DNA of 64,000 nt from NCBI RefSeq assembly GCF_900187445.1, contig NZ_FYEB01000008.1, positions 124,001 through 188,000 of the forward strand, in the 5' to 3' direction. Below the pieces are notes generated by a model. That model worked only from the letters and a program-made list of their open reading frames with translations, ran no database searches and had not been told where the DNA came from. This DNA comes from Pseudomonas sp. Irchel s3b2. Its GTDB lineage: Bacteria; Pseudomonadota; Gammaproteobacteria; Pseudomonadales; Pseudomonadaceae. Numbering within the stretch: position 1 is the stretch's first letter; every line of letters starts with the position of its first letter. Both the position numbers and the translations under genes were made by a program. Positions 50,810-59,739 of the stretch are shown here, piece by piece.

Positions 50810-52092
50810 CGTTTACGCTCACTGTCAGCGGCGCGCTCGCTGCGGGCGGCGCGGGCCTGCAATCGTCTGGCACCGGCCGTGTCGCCCTGAGACTGGAGCA
50901 AGGCGGCCAAGTGCATCAATGCGTCGGGGTGTTGCGGTTCGAGGTACAACGCCTTGCGATAAAAGCCCTGGGCCTCGAGCGCGCTGCCAGCGACATCGCT
51001 GAGCAGCCCCAGCCAATAGAACACCTGGGCCACCGGCTCGTGACGGCGCAAAAAACTTTCACACGCGACGCGGGCCTCGGCGCTTTTGCCTTCGTTGGCC
51101 AGCGCGGCGATGTTCACCAGTAGCGCGGCAGCCTCTGAAGGGGTGGCCTGCGAAGGCGTGGCTTTGGCCGCCTGAGGCATCGGGACGACCGTCGCAAAAG
51201 GCCGACTGCGCACCGGCGGCGGTATTACGCCGCGCACCGGTTGTTGCACCGGCAGCGGCAATGGCGTCGGCACGAAGGTCGCGAGTGGCTCGGGCGCACT
51301 TTGACGACTGAAGGCAAACGAATGCGCGATACCAATCGAGCGCATGCCGAAACGCCCCAGCAGACTGCCCTCCGCCGGGCCGATAAACAGCACGCCGTCG
51401 ACGTGGGTCAGGCGCTTGAGCACTTCGAACACTTGCTGCTGGGTCGGCTGATCGAAATAGATCAGCAAATTGCGGCAGAACACGAAGTCATAAGGTGGCT
51501 CACTGGCCAGCAACGCCGGATCCAGCAGATTGCCGACCTGCAAGCGCACCTGCTCAAGCACACGCCCGCTGAGGCGATAGTTGTCGTTTTCAGCCGTGAA
51601 ATGTCGCTCGCGAAAGTCGATGTCCTGACCACGAAACGAATTCTTGCCATACAGCGCGAGCCTGGCCTTTTCCACCGACAGCGGGCTGACATCCATGGCG
51701 TCGACCTTGAACTGGTGGGGCGCCAGCCCGGCATCGAGCAATGCCATGGCGATGGAGTACGGTTCTTCGCCGGTGGAGCACGGCAGGCTGAGAATCCGCA
51801 GGGCGCGCATGTTATTGATCGCCGCCAGCCGCTTGGCCGCCAGTTTCGCCAGCGTGGCGAAGGATTCCGGGTAACGAAAAAACCAGGTCTCGGGGACGAT
51901 CACCGCTTCGATCAGCGCCTGTTGTTCGTCGCGCGAGCCCAGCAAGGTGTGCCAGTACTCATCGGCCGTCAGCGCCCGCGCCGCCGTGCAGCGCTGGCGC
52001 ACCGCGCGTTCGATGATCGCCGGGCCGACCGAGCCCACATCGAGGCCTATACGTTCTTTGAGGAAATCGAAAAACCTTTGATCGTTGCTCAT
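50806..52092 (-). CDS. wspC: CheR-type methyltransferase WspC
   Basis: This 428-residue protein has a CheR methyltransferase core (WFFRYPESF, LRILSLPCSTGEEPYSIAMALLDAG SAM site, DFVFCRNLLIYFDQPTQQQVFEVL) and a C-terminal TPR region (about 330-415, FYRKALYLEPQHPDALMHLA). It methylates the receptor WspA to raise signalling, opposing WspF. It overlaps wspB by four bases. Confidence 0.95.
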   Translation of the reverse strand: MSNDQRFFDFLKERIGLDVGSVGPAIIERAVRQRCTAARALTADEYWHTLLGSRDEQQALIEAVIVPETWFFRYPESFATLAKLAAKRLAAINNMRALRILSLPCSTGEEPYSIAMALLDAGLAPHQFKVDAMDVSPLSVEKARLALYGKNSFRGQDIDFRERHFTAENDNYRLSGRVLEQVRLQVGNLLDPALLASEPPYDFVFCRNLLIYFDQPTQQQVFEVLKRLTHVDGVLFIGPAEGSLLGRFGMRSIGIAHSFAFSRQSAPEPLATFVPTPLPLPVQQPVRGVIPPPVRSRPFATVVPMPQAAKATPSQATPSEAAALLVNIAALANEGKSAEARVACESFLRRHEPVAQVFYWLGLLSDVAGSALEAQGFYRKALYLEPQHPDALMHLAALLQSQGDTAGARRLQARAARSERAADSERKR

Positions 52093-52625
52093 CCCTGCTC
52101 CTCAAACTGCGCCAGGTCCAACGGCGGCGAGGGAAACAACAAGGCGCGGACCTGTTCGTCCAGCAAATCGGCAACCCGCACCCATTGCAGTAAACCCTGG
52201 GCATCTTCGCGCACCGGCCCGAGGTACGGCGCCTGGCGATTGTCCAGGCCATAAGGCTGAAAGTCCGCCGGGTTGCAGCGCAACGTATCGGTGGCCTGCT
52301 CCAGAATCAGCCCGAGCAATTGCGCAGGCGTCGCCTCGTCCGGCCGATAATGCACCAGCACCAGCCGCGTGCTGGTGCGGGCCTGGGCCGGTTGGCCGAA
52401 CGTCAGGGCACTGAGGTCGATCACCGGCACCACCGCGCCGCGCCAGGCGAACACCCCGGCCACCCAGTCCGGCGCCTGGGGAATGGGTTTCAACGGCAGC
52501 TGCGGCAGCACTTCGGCCACCTCGATGGCCTGCAAGGCGAAACGCTCGTTGCCGATGCGGAATACCAGAAACAACGACTGTTTCGCCGGCATCACCGTGC
52601 CGCGTTTGGCCGCAAGTTCGCTCAT
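52089..52625 (-). CDS. wspB: CheW-like coupling protein WspB
   Basis: This 178-residue single-domain CheW couples receptor and kinase. It starts MSELAAKRGTVMPAKQSLFLVFRIGNERFALQAIEVAEVLP and has the VAGVFAWRGAVVPVIDLSAL block. Its start codon overlaps the wspA stop by one base, so the operon is tightly coupled. Confidence 0.93.
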   Translation of the reverse strand: MSELAAKRGTVMPAKQSLFLVFRIGNERFALQAIEVAEVLPQLPLKPIPQAPDWVAGVFAWRGAVVPVIDLSALTFGQPAQARTSTRLVLVHYRPDEATPAQLLGLILEQATDTLRCNPADFQPYGLDNRQAPYLGPVREDAQGLLQWVRVADLLDEQVRALLFPSPPLDLAQFEEQG

Positions 52626-54247
52626 CAGACTTTAAATCGCGAGACGCCGCCACGCAGCCCTACGGCCACCTGGCTCAGTTCATCGATAGCGAAACTGGCC
52701 TGACGCAGGGACTCGACGGTCTGGCTGCTGGCATCGCCCAACTGCACCAGTGCGTGGTTGATCTGCTCGGCGCCGGTGGCCTGGGCCTGCATGCCTTCGT
52801 TGACCATCAACACCCGTGGTGCCAGCGCCTGAACCTGATGGATGATCTGCGACAGCTGCTCGCCCACCGACTGCACCTCGGACATGCCACGACGCACTTC
52901 TTCGGAAAACTTGTCCATGCCCATGACCCCGGCCGACACCGCCGACTGGATTTCACGCACCATCTGCTCGATGTCGTAGGTGGCCACAGCGGTCTGGTCC
53001 GCCAGACGCCGCACTTCGGTGGCGACCACGGCAAACCCGCGACCATACTCACCGGCCTTCTCGGCTTCGATCGCGGCGTTCAGGGACAACAGGTTGGTCT
53101 GGTCGGCGACTTTGACAATGGTCACCACCACCTGATTGATGTTGCCGGCCTTCTCGTTGAGGATCGCCAGTTTGGCGTTCACCAGATCCGCCGCGCCCAT
53201 CACCGAGTGCATGGTGTCTTCCATGCGCGCCAGGCCTTGCTGACCGGAACCGGCCAGCACCGACGCCTGATCGGCGGCGGTGGAGACTTCGGTCATGGTG
53301 CGCACCAGATCCCGCGAGGTGGCGGCAATTTCACGCGATGTCGCGCCGATCTCGGTGGTGGTGGCCGCGGTTTCGGTGGCGGTGGCCTGCTGCTGCTTGG
53401 ACGTCGCGGCGATTTCCGTAACCGACGTGGTGACCTGCACCGAGGAGCGCTGCGCCTGGGATACCAGCGAGGTGAGCTCGGTCATCATGTCGTTGAAGCC
53501 GGTTTCCACCGCGCCGAACTCGTCCTTGCGATCAAGATCCAGGCGACTGCTGAGATCGCCCGTGCGCATGACTTCGAGAATATCCACGATGCGATTCATC
53601 GGCGCCATGATCGCGCGCATCAGCAGCAGACCGCAGAGGCCGGCGACGATGATCGCCACCAGCAAAGAGAGGCCCATGCTGATTTTGGCGGTTGTCACTG
53701 CGTCACCAATGGCCAGCGTGGATTCTTCAGCCAGATTGTGATTATGCTCGATGAGGCTGTTCAACTGCTTGCGCCCATTAACCCAAGCCGGGGTGAGCTT
53801 TTGCTCCAGGGCAAGACGCGCTGGTTCGTACTCTTTGCGCTGATAGAGGTCGATGACGTTCGTCAGTTCTTGATTGAAGAGCTGATGGTACGCTTCGAAT
53901 TTGTCGAATGTGGCCTGATCTTCCGGTGTGAAAATGGTCTTGCGGTAGCTGGCCATCTGTTCGTTCAAGCGCTCTTCGAAGCTCTTGTACATAGCGTGAT
54001 CGGCGGGTGTTATTTCGCGACGCCCGGAAAGGCCGACAATCTGCTGGGTCAGGTTGTAACTGTCGACCCAGGCACCGCGCATCATCGAACTGAAATACAC
54101 CCCGGGCACCGCATCGGTGCGGACCCTGTCTGCGCCGGCGTCGATCTTCATCAGCCGGGAAAAGGACACCACGACCATCAACAGCATGATCGCGATAATT
54201 ACCGCAAAGCTCGCCAAAATGCGTTGGCGCAACGTCCAGTTCTTCAC
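52625..54247 (-). CDS. wspA: Methyl-accepting chemotaxis protein WspA
   Basis: This 540-residue receptor has TM1 (about 11-31), a periplasmic four-helix ligand domain (~32-185), TM2 (about 190-212), HAMP, and the cytoplasmic signalling coiled-coil with the conserved hairpin NAAIEAEKAGEYGRGFAVVATEVRRLADQTA. WspA detects surface contact in P. aeruginosa. It is first in the operon. The upstream region 54248-54516 is largely REP sequence. Confidence 0.96.
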   Translation of the reverse strand: MKNWTLRQRILASFAVIIAIMLLMVVVSFSRLMKIDAGADRVRTDAVPGVYFSSMMRGAWVDSYNLTQQIVGLSGRREITPADHAMYKSFEERLNEQMASYRKTIFTPEDQATFDKFEAYHQLFNQELTNVIDLYQRKEYEPARLALEQKLTPAWVNGRKQLNSLIEHNHNLAEESTLAIGDAVTTAKISMGLSLLVAIIVAGLCGLLLMRAIMAPMNRIVDILEVMRTGDLSSRLDLDRKDEFGAVETGFNDMMTELTSLVSQAQRSSVQVTTSVTEIAATSKQQQATATETAATTTEIGATSREIAATSRDLVRTMTEVSTAADQASVLAGSGQQGLARMEDTMHSVMGAADLVNAKLAILNEKAGNINQVVVTIVKVADQTNLLSLNAAIEAEKAGEYGRGFAVVATEVRRLADQTAVATYDIEQMVREIQSAVSAGVMGMDKFSEEVRRGMSEVQSVGEQLSQIIHQVQALAPRVLMVNEGMQAQATGAEQINHALVQLGDASSQTVESLRQASFAIDELSQVAVGLRGGVSRFKV

Positions 54248-54296
54248 AGTCAGTCCTCGGTGCGGTTCAAATTGCGGGGGAGTATAGCCGAGGGCC

Positions 54297-54481
54297 TATA
54301 GAAGCGGGCTTGCCCTAATGCAGTCAGTTAAGAGATAGAACAAGCGATGAGTAACCTGTGGCGAGGGAGCTTGCTCCCGCTGGGCCGCGAAGCGGCCCCC
54401 CTTATCCCCAGAGCAAGCTCCCTCGCCACAGGTTCAGTATCACGCTTAACTGACTGGCATTGGGGCAAGCCCGCTCCTACA
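54297..54481. repeat. Nested REPINs upstream of wspA
   Basis: The outer arms TATAGAAGCGGGCTTGCCCT then AATGCAGTCAGTTAAG (54298-54332) and CTTAACTGACTGGCATTGGG then GCAAGCCCGCTCCTACA match over ~37 bases with about four differences. Between them, AACCTGTGGCGAGGGAGCTT then GCTC (54353-54376) and GAGCAAGCTCCCTCGCCACA then GGTT form a second REPIN with a different unit type. The inner one appears inserted in the outer. Confidence 0.85.
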
Positions 54482-54516
54482 GCATTAAGGCTTGCCCACG
54501 AAGGCGGCCTAAAGAC

Positions 54517-55209
54517 CTACACCGAAACCTGCCGCACCTGCTTCTCCAGCTCTGCCTTCAACCCCGGCTCCAGCTTCAACTGCCGCGCCAATTCGTCGAG
54601 GTAGGACTTCTCCATGAAGTTCTCCTCATCCACCAGCATCACACTGGCGATGTACATTTCAGCCGCCATTTCCGGCGTGCTGGCGGCGCGGGCGACGTCT
54701 GTCGGGTCCAGCGGTTTGTTGAGTTCGGCGTGCAGCCAGTGTTGCAGTTCCTGATCGTTGTCGAGTTTGCTGAACTCGCCTTCGATCAATTGGCGCTCAC
54801 GCTCATCGACATGACCGTCAGCCTTGGCCGCGGCCACCAACGCCTTGAGAATCGCCTGGCTGTGCTGCTCGACTTGCGCGGGCGGTAGACGGTCGAGGGT
54901 TTGCGGTTCGGTTTGGGGGGCGGTGCCCTGTTGGGCCTGCCAGTTGCCGTACGCTTTGTAGGCAATCACGCCCAATGCCGCAAGGCCGCCATAAATCGCG
55001 ACCTTGCCGCCGACTTTGCGCGCCTTCTTGTTACCGAGCAGCAAACCCATCGCGCCAGCCGCCAATGCACCGCCGCCCGCCCCCGACATCAGGCTGCCGA
55101 GGCCGCCCGAAACACCGCTGAAGCCTTTTTTCTGGACACCGCCGGCCTTGTTCTGCAACAGATCCTGACCGGATCTGAGTAATTGATCGAGCAATCCACG
55201 GGTATTCAT
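54517..55209 (-). CDS. TerB-like/DUF533 inner-membrane protein
   Basis: This 230-residue protein begins MNTRGLLDQLLRSGQDLLQ and has a glycine-rich segment (GSLMSGAGGGALAAGAMGLLLG) with one or two weak membrane segments near 40-85, followed by a cytoplasmic TerB-like helical domain with acidic residues (LVAAAKADGHVDERERQLIEGEFSKLDND), a DxDxHxDERE-like motif typical of TerB/DUF533. The function is unknown; tellurite resistance is only a family label. The ATG at 55209 is preceded by a GGAGACAGCAAA ribosome-binding site. Confidence 0.87.
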   Translation of the reverse strand: MNTRGLLDQLLRSGQDLLQNKAGGVQKKGFSGVSGGLGSLMSGAGGGALAAGAMGLLLGNKKARKVGGKVAIYGGLAALGVIAYKAYGNWQAQQGTAPQTEPQTLDRLPPAQVEQHSQAILKALVAAAKADGHVDERERQLIEGEFSKLDNDQELQHWLHAELNKPLDPTDVARAASTPEMAAEMYIASVMLVDEENFMEKSYLDELARQLKLEPGLKAELEKQVRQVSV

Positions 55210-55434
55210 TTTGCTGTCTCCACGAATTCGGGTTAACCGGATCTTTAAGGCCATCAGCCTAGATCGAAAGTGCCCGACGCCTCTTCGCGAGAGTGCTTCC
55301 AGATGTTGCTCACTTTGCGGCAAACGGGTGGGAACGCCTCTCACAAAGCGCACTAAGCTAAATAACAAGCCGCACACGGCGCATCACCCCGTTCAGCACT
55401 GCCCCGACCATAATTTAAAGAAGAGGGTTTACCC

Positions 55435-56586
55435 ATGCTTGTGCACAAGACCGCACTGCTCAGTGCAATCACCACAGCACTGCTGGCCAGCGCCAGCTTG
55501 CAGGCCGCCGAACCGCTGAAAGCCGTCGGTGCCGGCGAAGGTCAGCTGGATATCGTCGCCTGGCCTGGCTATATCGAGCGGGGCGAAACCGACAAAGCCT
55601 ACGACTGGGTGACCAGTTTCGAGAAGGAAACCGGCTGCAAGGTCAACGTCAAGACGGCCGGCACGTCCGACGAAATGGTCAGCCTGATGACCAAGGGCGG
55701 TTACGACTTGGTGACGGCGTCCGGCGACGCCTCCCTGCGCCTGATCGCCGGCAAACGTGTGCAACCGATCAACACCGCACTGATCCCCAATTGGAAGAAT
55801 CTCGACCCGCGCCTGAAGGATGCACCGTGGTATGTGGTCGACAAACAGACCTACGGCACTCCCTATCAGTGGGGTCCGAATGTGCTGATGTACAACACCA
55901 AGGTGTTCACGCAACCGCCGACCAGTTGGGGCGTACTGTTCGAAGAGCAGAAGCTGTCCGACGGCAAATCCAACAAGGGCCGCATACAAGCGTATGACGG
56001 CCCGATCTATATCGCGGACGCGGCGCTGTACCTGAAAACCGCCAAGCCGGAACTGGGTATCACGGATCCGTACTTGCTCGACGAAAAACAATACAAGGCC
56101 GCTCTCGACTTGCTGCGCGCCCAGCAAAAGTTGATCCATCGCTACTGGCACGATACCACCGTGCAAATGAGTGACTTCAAGAACGAAGGCGTAGTGGCGT
56201 CCAGCTCCTGGCCCTATCAGGTCAACGGCCTGATGAACGAGAAACAGCCAGTCGCCTCGACCATCCCGAAAGAAGGCGCCACCGGATGGGCCGACACCAC
56301 CATGTTGCACGCCGAAGCCAAACACCCGAACTGCGCTTACAAGTGGATGAACTGGTCGCTCACGCCAAAGGTCCAGGGCGATGTGTCCGCCTGGTTCGGC
56401 TCGCTGCCGGCGGTCCCTGCGGCATGTAAGGAAAGCGAATTATTGGGCGCCGAAGGTTGCAAGACCAACGGTTTCGACCAGTTCGACAAGATCGCCTTCT
56501 GGAAAACCCCGCAGGCTGAGGGCGGCAAGTTTGTGCCTTATAGCCGCTGGACCCAGGATTACATTGCGATTATGGGCGGTCGTTAA
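55435..56586 (+). CDS. ydcS: ABC transporter substrate-binding protein (YdcS-like)
   Basis: This 383-residue periplasmic protein has a Sec signal (LLSAITTALLASASLQA) and resembles the spermidine/putrescine-type YdcS of the YdcSTUV transporter (DIVAWPGYIERGETDKAYDWVTSFEKETGC, GTPYQWGPNVLMYN). It binds polyamine-like solutes or a related amine. An AAGAAGAGGG ribosome-binding site precedes the ATG. It heads a five-gene cluster with an aldehyde dehydrogenase at its end. Confidence 0.87.
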   Translation: MLVHKTALLSAITTALLASASLQAAEPLKAVGAGEGQLDIVAWPGYIERGETDKAYDWVTSFEKETGCKVNVKTAGTSDEMVSLMTKGGYDLVTASGDASLRLIAGKRVQPINTALIPNWKNLDPRLKDAPWYVVDKQTYGTPYQWGPNVLMYNTKVFTQPPTSWGVLFEEQKLSDGKSNKGRIQAYDGPIYIADAALYLKTAKPELGITDPYLLDEKQYKAALDLLRAQQKLIHRYWHDTTVQMSDFKNEGVVASSSWPYQVNGLMNEKQPVASTIPKEGATGWADTTMLHAEAKHPNCAYKWMNWSLTPKVQGDVSAWFGSLPAVPAACKESELLGAEGCKTNGFDQFDKIAFWKTPQAEGGKFVPYSRWTQDYIAIMGGR

Positions 56587-56600
56587 GCCCTCTTGAGGCT

Positions 56601-56713
56601 GATCGTTCCCACGCTCCGCGTGGGAATGCATCAACGGACCCTCCGCGTCCATTCGTGCAGAGCTGACGCAGAGCGTCACGGGCTGCATTCCCACGCGGAG
56701 CGTGGGAACGATC
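56601..56713. repeat. GATCGTTCCCACGC element, copy E
   Basis: This 113-bp copy lies within the ABC operon, between ydcS and ydcT. It begins GATCGTTCCCACGCTCCGCG and ends CGCGGAGCGTGGGAACGATC. Outer and inner arms are both well kept. An intra-operon position may modulate RNA between the two genes. Confidence 0.92.
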
Positions 56714-56781
56714 ATCAATGAAAACTTCAGAAGTTCAGGCAAGGCCACTGTGACGGCCCTGCCTATCGGGAGCTCCGCACC

Positions 56782-57819
56782 ATGACGCTTGCAGTCCAGT
56801 TCACCAACGTTTCCCGTCAGTTCGGCGAGGTGAAGGCCGTTGACCGGGTTTCTATCGATATCCAGGACGGCGAGTTCTTTTCCCTGCTGGGCCCTTCCGG
56901 CTCGGGCAAAACCACCTGCCTGCGCCTGATCGCCGGTTTTGAACAACCGAGCACTGGCTCCATCCGTATTCATGGCGCCGAAGCCGCCGGGCTGCCGCCG
57001 TATCAGCGCGACGTGAACACCGTATTCCAGGATTACGCGCTGTTCCCGCACATGAACGTACTCGACAACGTTGCCTACGGTTTGAAAGTCAAAGGCGTCG
57101 GCAAGGCTGAACGCCATAAACGCGCCGAAGAAGCCCTCGACATGGTCGCCCTCGGTGGCTACGGCGAGCGCAAACCGGTTCAACTCTCCGGCGGTCAGCG
57201 CCAGCGTGTGGCCCTGGCCCGCGCATTGGTCAATCGCCCTCGCGTGTTGTTGCTCGACGAGCCCTTGGGCGCCCTCGACCTGAAGCTGCGCGAGCAAATG
57301 CAAGGCGAGCTGAAGAAGCTGCAACGCCAGCTCGGCATCACCTTCATCTTCGTCACCCACGATCAGACCGAAGCGCTGTCGATGTCCGATCGCGTGGCGG
57401 TGTTCAACAAGGGCCGCATCGAACAGGTCGACACGCCGCGCAACCTGTACATGAAACCGGCGACTACGTTCGTCGCCGAATTTGTCGGCACGTCCAACGT
57501 GATTCGCGGCGATCTGGCCCGGCAGTTGAGCGGCAATCCACAGCCGTTTTCGATTCGCCCGGAACACGTGCGTTTCGCCGAAGGCCCGCTGGCCAGCCAT
57601 GAAATAGAAGTCAGCGGCCTGCTGCATGACATCCAGTACCAGGGCAGTGCCACCCGCTATGAACTGAAACTGGAAAACGGCCAGACCCTGAACATCAGCC
57701 AGGCCAACGTCCAGTGGCTGGACGTCAGCGCGCAACATCAAACCGGGCAACGTATCAGCGCTCGTTGGGCGCGCGAAGCGATGATCCCGCTGTACGACAA
57801 TGTTGTGGGCGGGGTATGA
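56782..57819 (+). CDS. ydcT: ABC transporter ATP-binding protein (YdcT-like)
   Basis: This 345-residue ATPase has Walker A GPSGSGKT (37-44), the signature LSGGQRQRVALARALV, Walker B LLLDEPLGALD, and a C-terminal TOBE domain. It powers uptake through the YdcU/YdcV channel. The downstream permease begins one base after its stop. An AGGAGCTCCG-like leader (GGGAGCTCCGC) precedes the ATG. Confidence 0.9.
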   Translation: MTLAVQFTNVSRQFGEVKAVDRVSIDIQDGEFFSLLGPSGSGKTTCLRLIAGFEQPSTGSIRIHGAEAAGLPPYQRDVNTVFQDYALFPHMNVLDNVAYGLKVKGVGKAERHKRAEEALDMVALGGYGERKPVQLSGGQRQRVALARALVNRPRVLLLDEPLGALDLKLREQMQGELKKLQRQLGITFIFVTHDQTEALSMSDRVAVFNKGRIEQVDTPRNLYMKPATTFVAEFVGTSNVIRGDLARQLSGNPQPFSIRPEHVRFAEGPLASHEIEVSGLLHDIQYQGSATRYELKLENGQTLNISQANVQWLDVSAQHQTGQRISARWAREAMIPLYDNVVGGV

Positions 57820-57820
57820 G

Positions 57821-58768
57821 ATGAACAGCGTGGCCCCCTCTCAAACCCCGGCCAGCGGCTCGCCGTTGCGCCGGTTCTCCAACCTGCTGTACCGCCGGCC
57901 GAACCTGTATCTGTCGCTGCTGCTGGTGCCGCCGTTGCTCTGGTTCGGTGCGATCTACCTCGGCTCGCTGTTGACGTTGTTGTGGCAAGGCTTCTACACC
58001 TTCGATGACTTCACCATGGCGGTCACGCCCGACCTGACCCTGGCGAACTTCGCTGCGCTGTTCCAGCCGTCGAACTTTGACATCATCCTGCGCACCCTGA
58101 GCATGGCCATCGTCGTATCCATCGCCAGTGCAATCGTGGCGTTCCCGATTGCCTACTACATGGCGCGCTACACCAGCGGCAAGACCAAGGCGTTTTTCTA
58201 CATCGCGGTGATGATGCCAATGTGGGCCAGTTACATCGTCAAGGCCTATGCCTGGACCTTGCTGCTGGCCAAGGGCGGCGTCGCGCAGTGGTTCGTTCAG
58301 CACCTGGGGCTGGAGCCGGTGTTGCAGTTCGTGCTCGGGATTCCCGGCGTCGGCGGCAGCACTTTGTCGACCTCGCATCTGGGGCGGTTCATGGTGTTCG
58401 TCTACATCTGGCTGCCGTTCATGATCCTGCCGATCCAGGCCTCGCTCGAACGCTTGCCGCCGTCGTTGCTGCAAGCCTCGGCGGATCTTGGTGCCAAACC
58501 GCGTCAGACCTTCATGCAAGTGATTCTGCCGCTGTCGATTCCGGGCATCGCAGCCGGTTCGATCTTCACGTTTTCGCTGACCCTGGGCGACTTCATCGTG
58601 CCGCAACTGATGGGCCCGCCGGGTTACTTCATCGGCAGCATGGTTTACGCCCAGCAAGGAGCGATCGGCAACATGCCGATGGCGGCGGCCTTCACGCTGG
58701 TGCCGATCGTGCTGATCGCCATTTACCTGTCCATCGTTAAACGTCTGGGGGCTTTCGATGCGCTCTGA
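57821..58768 (+). CDS. ydcU: ABC transporter permease (YdcU-like)
   Basis: This 315-residue permease has six predicted membrane spans and the EAA-like loop SLERLPPSLLQASADLGAKPRQTFMQVILPLSIPGI. It pairs with the next gene as a heterodimeric channel. The ATG at 57821 (MNSVAPSQTPASG) is used, because an upstream start at 57800 lies inside ydcT. Confidence 0.9.
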   Translation: MNSVAPSQTPASGSPLRRFSNLLYRRPNLYLSLLLVPPLLWFGAIYLGSLLTLLWQGFYTFDDFTMAVTPDLTLANFAALFQPSNFDIILRTLSMAIVVSIASAIVAFPIAYYMARYTSGKTKAFFYIAVMMPMWASYIVKAYAWTLLLAKGGVAQWFVQHLGLEPVLQFVLGIPGVGGSTLSTSHLGRFMVFVYIWLPFMILPIQASLERLPPSLLQASADLGAKPRQTFMQVILPLSIPGIAAGSIFTFSLTLGDFIVPQLMGPPGYFIGSMVYAQQGAIGNMPMAAAFTLVPIVLIAIYLSIVKRLGAFDAL

Positions 58769-59582
58769 CTCTTCATCTCAAGATCGGGCATCCCTGGGCC
58801 TGCGCATCGCCGCCTGGGGCGGATTGGTGTTCTTGCACTTCCCGATCCTGATCATCTTCCTCTACGCCTTCAACACCGAAGACGCGGCGTTCAGCTTTCC
58901 GCCCAAGGGCTTCACCCTGAAGTGGATCGGCGTGGCGTTCTCCCGACCCGACGTGCTGGAAGCGATAAAGCTGTCGTTGCAAATCGCGGCCGTCGCTACA
59001 TTGATTGCGCTGGTCCTCGGCACCCTCGCGTCGGCGGCGTTGTACCGACGGGATTTCTTCGGCAAACAGGGTATCTCGCTGATGCTGATCCTGCCGATTG
59101 CCCTGCCTGGGATCATCACCGGGATCGCGCTGCTGGCGACTTTCAAAACGCTGGGAATCGAACCGGGGATGTTCACCATCATCGTCGGCCACGCGACCTT
59201 CTGTGTGGTGATCGTCTACAACAACGTCATCGCCCGTTTACGCCGCACTTCCTACAGTTTGATCGAAGCGTCGATGGACCTCGGTGCCGACGGCTGGCAG
59301 ACCTTCCGCTACATCGTCCTGCCGAACCTCGGCTCGGCGTTGCTGGCCGGGGGCATGCTGGCGTTTGCCCTGTCGTTCGACGAAATCATCGTCACCACCT
59401 TCACCGCCGGTCATGAACGCACCTTGCCGTTGTGGCTGCTCAACCAGCTCAGCCGCCCACGGGACGTGCCGGTGACCAACGTCGTCGCGATGCTGGTAAT
59501 GATGGTGACCATGTTGCCGATCCTTGGCGCCTATTACCTGACCCGTGGAGGGGAAAGCGTTGCAGACAGTGGCGGGAAATAA
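58758..59582 (+). CDS. ydcV: ABC transporter permease (YdcV-like)
   Basis: This 274-residue permease has six predicted spans and the EAA loop SLIEASMDLGADGWQTFRYIVLPNLGSALLAGG. It overlaps ydcU by eleven bases, which suggests coupled synthesis. A REPIN separates it from patD. Confidence 0.9.
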   Translation: MRSDSSSQDRASLGLRIAAWGGLVFLHFPILIIFLYAFNTEDAAFSFPPKGFTLKWIGVAFSRPDVLEAIKLSLQIAAVATLIALVLGTLASAALYRRDFFGKQGISLMLILPIALPGIITGIALLATFKTLGIEPGMFTIIVGHATFCVVIVYNNVIARLRRTSYSLIEASMDLGADGWQTFRYIVLPNLGSALLAGGMLAFALSFDEIIVTTFTAGHERTLPLWLLNQLSRPRDVPVTNVVAMLVMMVTMLPILGAYYLTRGGESVADSGGK

Positions 59583-59617
59583 CGGACAACTCATTTCCCA
59601 ATGTAAGAACCGGATCC

Positions 59618-59692
59618 TGTAGGAGCGAGGCTTGCCCGCGAAGGCGTCCTCAAGAACGTCAAAAGCTTCGCGGGCAAGCCTCGCTCCTACAG
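59618..59692. repeat. REPIN between ydcV and patD
   Basis: TGTAGGAGCGAGGCTTGCCC then GCGAAG pairs with CTTCGC then GGGCAAGCCTCGCTCCTACA. The spacer is GCGTCCTCAAGAACGTCAAA. It is one of the cleanest copies in the window. Confidence 0.93.
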
Positions 59693-59739
59693 GGATTCGG
59701 TTCCAACAGAAAAACAATCGCTTCGATGAGGACATAGCC

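Noticed and set aside
52754..54301. 515-codon plus-strand frame opposite wspA
   Set aside because: Antisense shadow of an intact chemoreceptor, with low-complexity His/Gly runs.
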